From Kosakonia sacchari SP1 (GTDB lineage Bacteria; Pseudomonadota; Gammaproteobacteria; Enterobacterales; Enterobacteriaceae): a stretch of DNA of 64,000 nucleotides. Both the position numbers and the translations under genes were made by a program. The notes under the pieces were generated by a model. That model was given only the letters and a program-made list of their open reading frames with translations, was not told the origin of the DNA and did no database searches. Positions within the stretch are counted from its first letter, which is position 1. Every line of letters begins with the position of its first letter. Positions 61,421-64,000 of this stretch are shown here, one piece after another. The stretch covers positions 3,410,001-3,474,000 of the forward strand of contig NZ_CP007215.2 of NCBI RefSeq assembly GCF_000300455.3, written 5' to 3'.

Positions 61421-62673
61421 TACCTTAACTCCTGTGGGATCAGCCAGCGGATTGCGGCCCATTTCTGCGCCATCGCTTTCTCGGCCTGGTTCGCGGCCAG
61501 TTCGCTATCAAGCACATTGCGACGTGCTTCCAGCAGTGCAGAGAGATCTGACTGTCCGGAACGATATTGCGCCGCCAGTAACGTGGCTCGCAGGCGAACC
61601 AGTGGCAGCACTTCGTCACGCTGGCGCATCCACAGGGTTTGCGCGGCGTTATATTCGGCAATAAGCGAATGCAGCTGTGCAGCGTGATCGCGCTCAGCCA
61701 GCGCCAACTGGTCGTTGGCCTGCATGGTGCGGGAGACATCGGCGGCGTGATCTTTGTCCTGCCGGTGGGACTGGAACAGCGGCAAATCGACGGTAAACAT
61801 GACCCCAGCCATATCTTCGTACCCTTCGGCGCGACGCCCATACCAGACTTCCACCTCGACATCCGGGATGGCGGCAACCGCCGATTGTGCAGAACGCGCT
61901 TTCGCGCTGTTCGCCATGCTGGCAGCAGCGATAATGTCAGGATGCTGCGCGATGCCCTGCTCCAGCGTTTTTTCATCCGCAGGCAGACGTTGATACCGTG
62001 GAAGCTCGCCGGAAACGGCGCTCACATCCTCGCCAGTCAACTGCGTCAGGCGGGTTTGCGCCAGTTGCACATCGCGTTCGGCAAGCGTGAGCTTATCGCG
62101 CATTGCGCTTAGCCCAACCCGGAAAGCCAGCACGCTGTCTGGTGCAGCATTGCCGGCACCCACGCTGGCGCGCTGCGCGCTTTGCTGGCGTTCGGTTTCT
62201 GCCAGCAATTTACGCGCGGTCTGCAACGCCTGTTGTGAAAGCGCTAATTCGAGCCACGCCTGGGCGGTGTCGCGCTGTAAATTGGCGCGCACGACGGCGG
62301 ATTTGGCGCTGACACTTTGCGCTTCGGCTAACAAAGTATCGGCTTTGCGATCGCGTTTTTCGGCACTGACATACTGCTGCATGATGCCAATCCGCTGCAT
62401 CGTCATCCCTTCGCGGGTTAAACGGCGATCGTTGTTGCCCTGAACCGGGACGTTTTCAATACCGAATTTCAGCTTCGGGTCGGGTAACTGGCGGGCAGAA
62501 TCTGCCATCGCATCCAGCGCCTGCGCCTCATTGCGGTTAGCGGAAAGTTCTGCGGAATAGCGCTCAGCGGCGGCAAGGGTTTGCGTCAGCGTCAGTGACT
62601 CCGCCTGCGCGGCGGAGCACATCAGTCCAAGCAACACCCCGCCGAGCCGCAGGCTCAGCGAGTAACGTTTCAT
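61420..62673 (-). CDS. TolC-family outer-membrane channel of the metal efflux system
   Basis: 417 residues, two TolC-type repeats of long helices (AEQR/Ala-rich coiled segments at about 30-215 and 235-410). Signal peptide to about residue 24 (AAQA). Unlike E. coli CusC (about 457 residues, lipoprotein), no canonical lipobox is seen, and overall it looks nearer to CzcC-type factors. Forms the outer-membrane exit for CusBA. Its stop overlaps the cusB start by one base (TAATG). Confidence 0.88.
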   Translation of the reverse strand: MKRYSLSLRLGGVLLGLMCSAAQAESLTLTQTLAAAERYSAELSANRNEAQALDAMADSARQLPDPKLKFGIENVPVQGNNDRRLTREGMTMQRIGIMQQYVSAEKRDRKADTLLAEAQSVSAKSAVVRANLQRDTAQAWLELALSQQALQTARKLLAETERQQSAQRASVGAGNAAPDSVLAFRVGLSAMRDKLTLAERDVQLAQTRLTQLTGEDVSAVSGELPRYQRLPADEKTLEQGIAQHPDIIAAASMANSAKARSAQSAVAAIPDVEVEVWYGRRAEGYEDMAGVMFTVDLPLFQSHRQDKDHAADVSRTMQANDQLALAERDHAAQLHSLIAEYNAAQTLWMRQRDEVLPLVRLRATLLAAQYRSGQSDLSALLEARRNVLDSELAANQAEKAMAQKWAAIRWLIPQELR

Positions 62674-62685
62674 TGTTGCCCCCGG

Positions 62686-63036
62686 TTAGCGTTGCGGCGT
62701 TAATGAAACGAGCTGATAGCCGTTTTCGCTTTGCACAAAAGTGAAGTCGACCTTATCGCCCACTTTCACCGGAGCAAACGTGTTGCCTTTGGCCAGTGCA
62801 AACTGCATGGTCATTGGCGGCCAGTTCAGTGCGGGAATGGCTTTATGGGCAATCGAAATCGTATCGGGGGTGATTTTTTTGATAACGCCCTGGCTTTGGT
62901 AGGTTTGCATTTGGCTATGCATCGCCGGGTGCTGCGACATATCGTGCATACCGTGCATTACGGGCATATCTTCCGCGTGAGCGGCCAGGGAGAAAAACAG
63001 CACGCCAGAGAGCATGCAAAGAAGAGAAGAACGCAT
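62686..63036 (-). CDS. cusF: Periplasmic Cu/Ag chaperone CusF
   Basis: 116 residues. Signal peptide to about 21 (AAHA), then a 20-residue stretch (24-43) with six Met and four His, then a CusF OB domain with the ligand set His64, Trp72, Met75, Met77. Delivers metal to CusB. I choose ATG 63036 because AGGAG lies seven bases upstream; the longer start (63057) lacks a ribosome site. Twelve bases before the TolC-type gene. Confidence 0.9.
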   Translation of the reverse strand: MRSSLLCMLSGVLFFSLAAHAEDMPVMHGMHDMSQHPAMHSQMQTYQSQGVIKKITPDTISIAHKAIPALNWPPMTMQFALAKGNTFAPVKVGDKVDFTFVQSENGYQLVSLTPQR

Positions 63037-63091
63037 AATAAAACTCCTGTTAGACAATGAAATTAATAAAATTCAATGCATTAACAGGTTT

Positions 63092-63502
63092 TTATTCACG
63101 GAACCGGCAAAAACGAATCGTTGCCGGCGGGCCTATCGCGGGAGGGGTTAACGACCATCCGTCATGCGCAACGGAGGCACAAACTGGTTCCGCGACCGCA
63201 AGCGTCAGCGAAACGGGCAGCGCCACCAGTGAAGCGTGATCGGTGTCTTTTTGCGCCAGATCCGGGACACAATGTTTTTCGCACAGCGGCGTTTTCATGA
63301 TGTCCATTTGCGGCGCACTGTCAGACATCGCCATTCGATGATCCATATGCTGAACCATCACATTTTCACCCTGCACGCTTACATCACAGTTATGCGAAGC
63401 AATTGCCACCTGGCTTTGAATAAGCAACCAACCAAACGCCATCAGCAGCATCAACAGATGCCGCTTAATAAAGCGTAATCGGTATAGCCAGCCTGCGTGC
63501 AT
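63092..63502 (-). CDS. Small exported His/Met/Cys-rich protein heading the cus operon
   Basis: 136 residues. Basic N-terminus and a hydrophobic segment (about 15-35) that could be an anchor or signal. The region 36-95 is rich in metal ligands: SHNCD, QHMDHRMAM, CEKHC and five Cys overall. A second mildly hydrophobic stretch (92-112) and a Pro-rich end (TPPAIGPPATIRFCRFRE) follow. It precedes cusF by 55 bases on the same strand. I do not recognise it with confidence. A role in copper/silver handling is inferred from context and residues only. Confidence 0.6.
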   Translation of the reverse strand: MHAGWLYRLRFIKRHLLMLLMAFGWLLIQSQVAIASHNCDVSVQGENVMVQHMDHRMAMSDSAPQMDIMKTPLCEKHCVPDLAQKDTDHASLVALPVSLTLAVAEPVCASVAHDGWSLTPPAIGPPATIRFCRFRE

Positions 63503-63848
63503 AATGTCGCCATGGGTGAAAGAAAAGTAACGGCGAGTATAAGCAGCATCATTTTTATTTTTAAAGTGTTTTTTAACTAATTTACGTCAGGAAATAAAAC
63601 GCAACCAAAACCGTTAAATTCGTTAACTTATCAGCACCTTTTAAATAACAAATTTATCATTTCCGATTAATGCCGTTTATTGCTCAGCCACTATTAATTG
63701 AGTGGAGTGATAACAAATTAACGAGATTATTCGCTCAACACATCGCTTTGTTGATTTTAATCATCTATCCGTTAGCGGTTATTCGGCACATTGCGTTGCC
63801 AGTTTTTTTACTTACTTTTCCTTCAGGTCAACCTCCGGGGCCAACAAC
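63503..63848. other. Divergent control region, cus operon / dcuC
   Basis: 346 bases, markedly AT-rich from about 63540 to 63760. It holds an FNR-type site near dcuC. I looked for CusR-type (ATGACA...TGTCAT) and CueR-type dyads for the metal operon and saw none convincing. Confidence 0.55.
63751..63764. promoter_or_regulatory. FNR-type site upstream of dcuC
   Basis: TTGATTTTAATCAT matches TTGAT-N4-ATCAA at nine of ten positions. dcuC is anaerobically induced through FNR in E. coli. It lies 85 bases before the start codon. Confidence 0.7.
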
Positions 63849-64000
63849 ATGTTATTAACACTCATTGAACTGCTGATAGGCGTGGTGGTGATTGTCGGCG
63901 TGGCGCGCTACATCATCAAAGGCTACTCCGCCACCGGCGTGCTGTTTGTCGGCGGTCTGGCGCTATTAATTGTCAGCGCACTGATGGGCCACAAAATATT
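63849..64000 (+). CDS. dcuC: C4-dicarboxylate transporter DcuC (partial)
   Basis: The first 50 codons (MLLTLIELLIGVVVIVG, then ARYIIKGYSATGVLF) match the start of E. coli DcuC, an anaerobic C4-dicarboxylate/succinate carrier. Two hydrophobic segments are visible before the window ends. The ribosome site is weak in the CCGGGGCC area upstream. Confidence 0.9.
   Translation, partial: MLLTLIELLIGVVVIVGVARYIIKGYSATGVLFVGGLALLIVSALMGHKI

Noticed and set aside
63670-63858. 62-codon ORF upstream of dcuC
   Set aside because: It overlaps the FNR-type site and the dcuC start, has no ribosome site and no recognisable protein features.
1-64000. CRISPR arrays, insertion sequences, prophage, toxin-antitoxin or defence genes
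   Set aside because: None seen: no regularly spaced repeats, no transposase, integrase or nuclease-effector motifs in any credible frame.

Overview
The window is a contiguous piece of an enteric gammaproteobacterial chromosome (Enterobacteriaceae). Protein sequences and gene order match the kdp-to-dcuC stretch of Escherichia coli K-12 and Salmonella almost gene by gene. The accessory content (cobD beside cobC, a chitobiase behind chiP, a cus-type metal efflux operon) suggests a Kosakonia/Enterobacter/Klebsiella-like genome. Genus cannot be fixed from sequence reading alone. I see no transposase, integrase, phage gene, CRISPR array or rRNA. E. coli genes missing from this order are speF-potE (between kdpE and pgm), chiQ (behind chiP) and the rihA-hscC-ybe block (between gltL and leuS).

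Layout. 1-3.9 kb: end of kdpC, kdpDE and a small EamA-type membrane protein. 3.9-9 kb: seqA-pgm (minus), ybfF, ybfE, fldA, the leader ORF uof, fur. 9-22.3 kb: a chitin-oligosaccharide/N-acetylglucosamine region: chitoporin chiP with periplasmic hexosaminidase chb, glnS, an unknown lipoprotein, nagE, and divergent nagBACD. NagC-type operators lie in both divergent control regions. 22.5-25.2 kb: asnB and a seven-gene tRNA cluster (Met-Leu-Gln-Gln-Met-Gln-Gln). 25.2-32.8 kb: an unknown membrane protein, ubiF, miaB-ybeZ-ybeY-ybeX-lnt. 33.2-36.5 kb: gltIJKL, with a sigma-54-type promoter, an NtrC-like palindrome, a C/A-rich leader (GcvB-type target) and the SroC sRNA region. 36.5-43.8 kb: ybeL, leuS-lptE-holA-nadD, cobD (minus) and cobC. 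44-50.9 kb: the cell-envelope cluster rsfS-rlmH-mrdA-mrdB-rlpA-dacA-ybeD. 50.9-56.7 kb: lipB, ybeF, lipA, tatE, ybeM, crcB, cspE, pagP. 56.8-63.5 kb: a copper/silver RND efflux operon inserted between pagP and dcuC. The window ends inside dcuC.

How the parts fit together. ChiP imports chitooligosaccharides, Chb trims them in the periplasm, NagE imports and phosphorylates GlcNAc, NagA and NagB convert GlcNAc-6-P to fructose-6-P, and NagC represses the regulon until GlcNAc-6-P appears. In the metal operon the order is a His/Met/Cys-rich small protein, CusF, a TolC-family outer-membrane factor, CusB and CusA. CusB carries a second CusF-like metal-binding domain at its C-terminus. No metal-sensing regulator is visible for this operon.

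Most of the window is well-understood core genome. The parts least explained by known genes are the metal-efflux insertion with its small leading protein, the unknown lipoprotein at 15.4 kb, the unknown membrane protein at 25.3 kb, the structured leader of ybeF, and a pair of mutually exclusive hairpins between rlpA and dacA.
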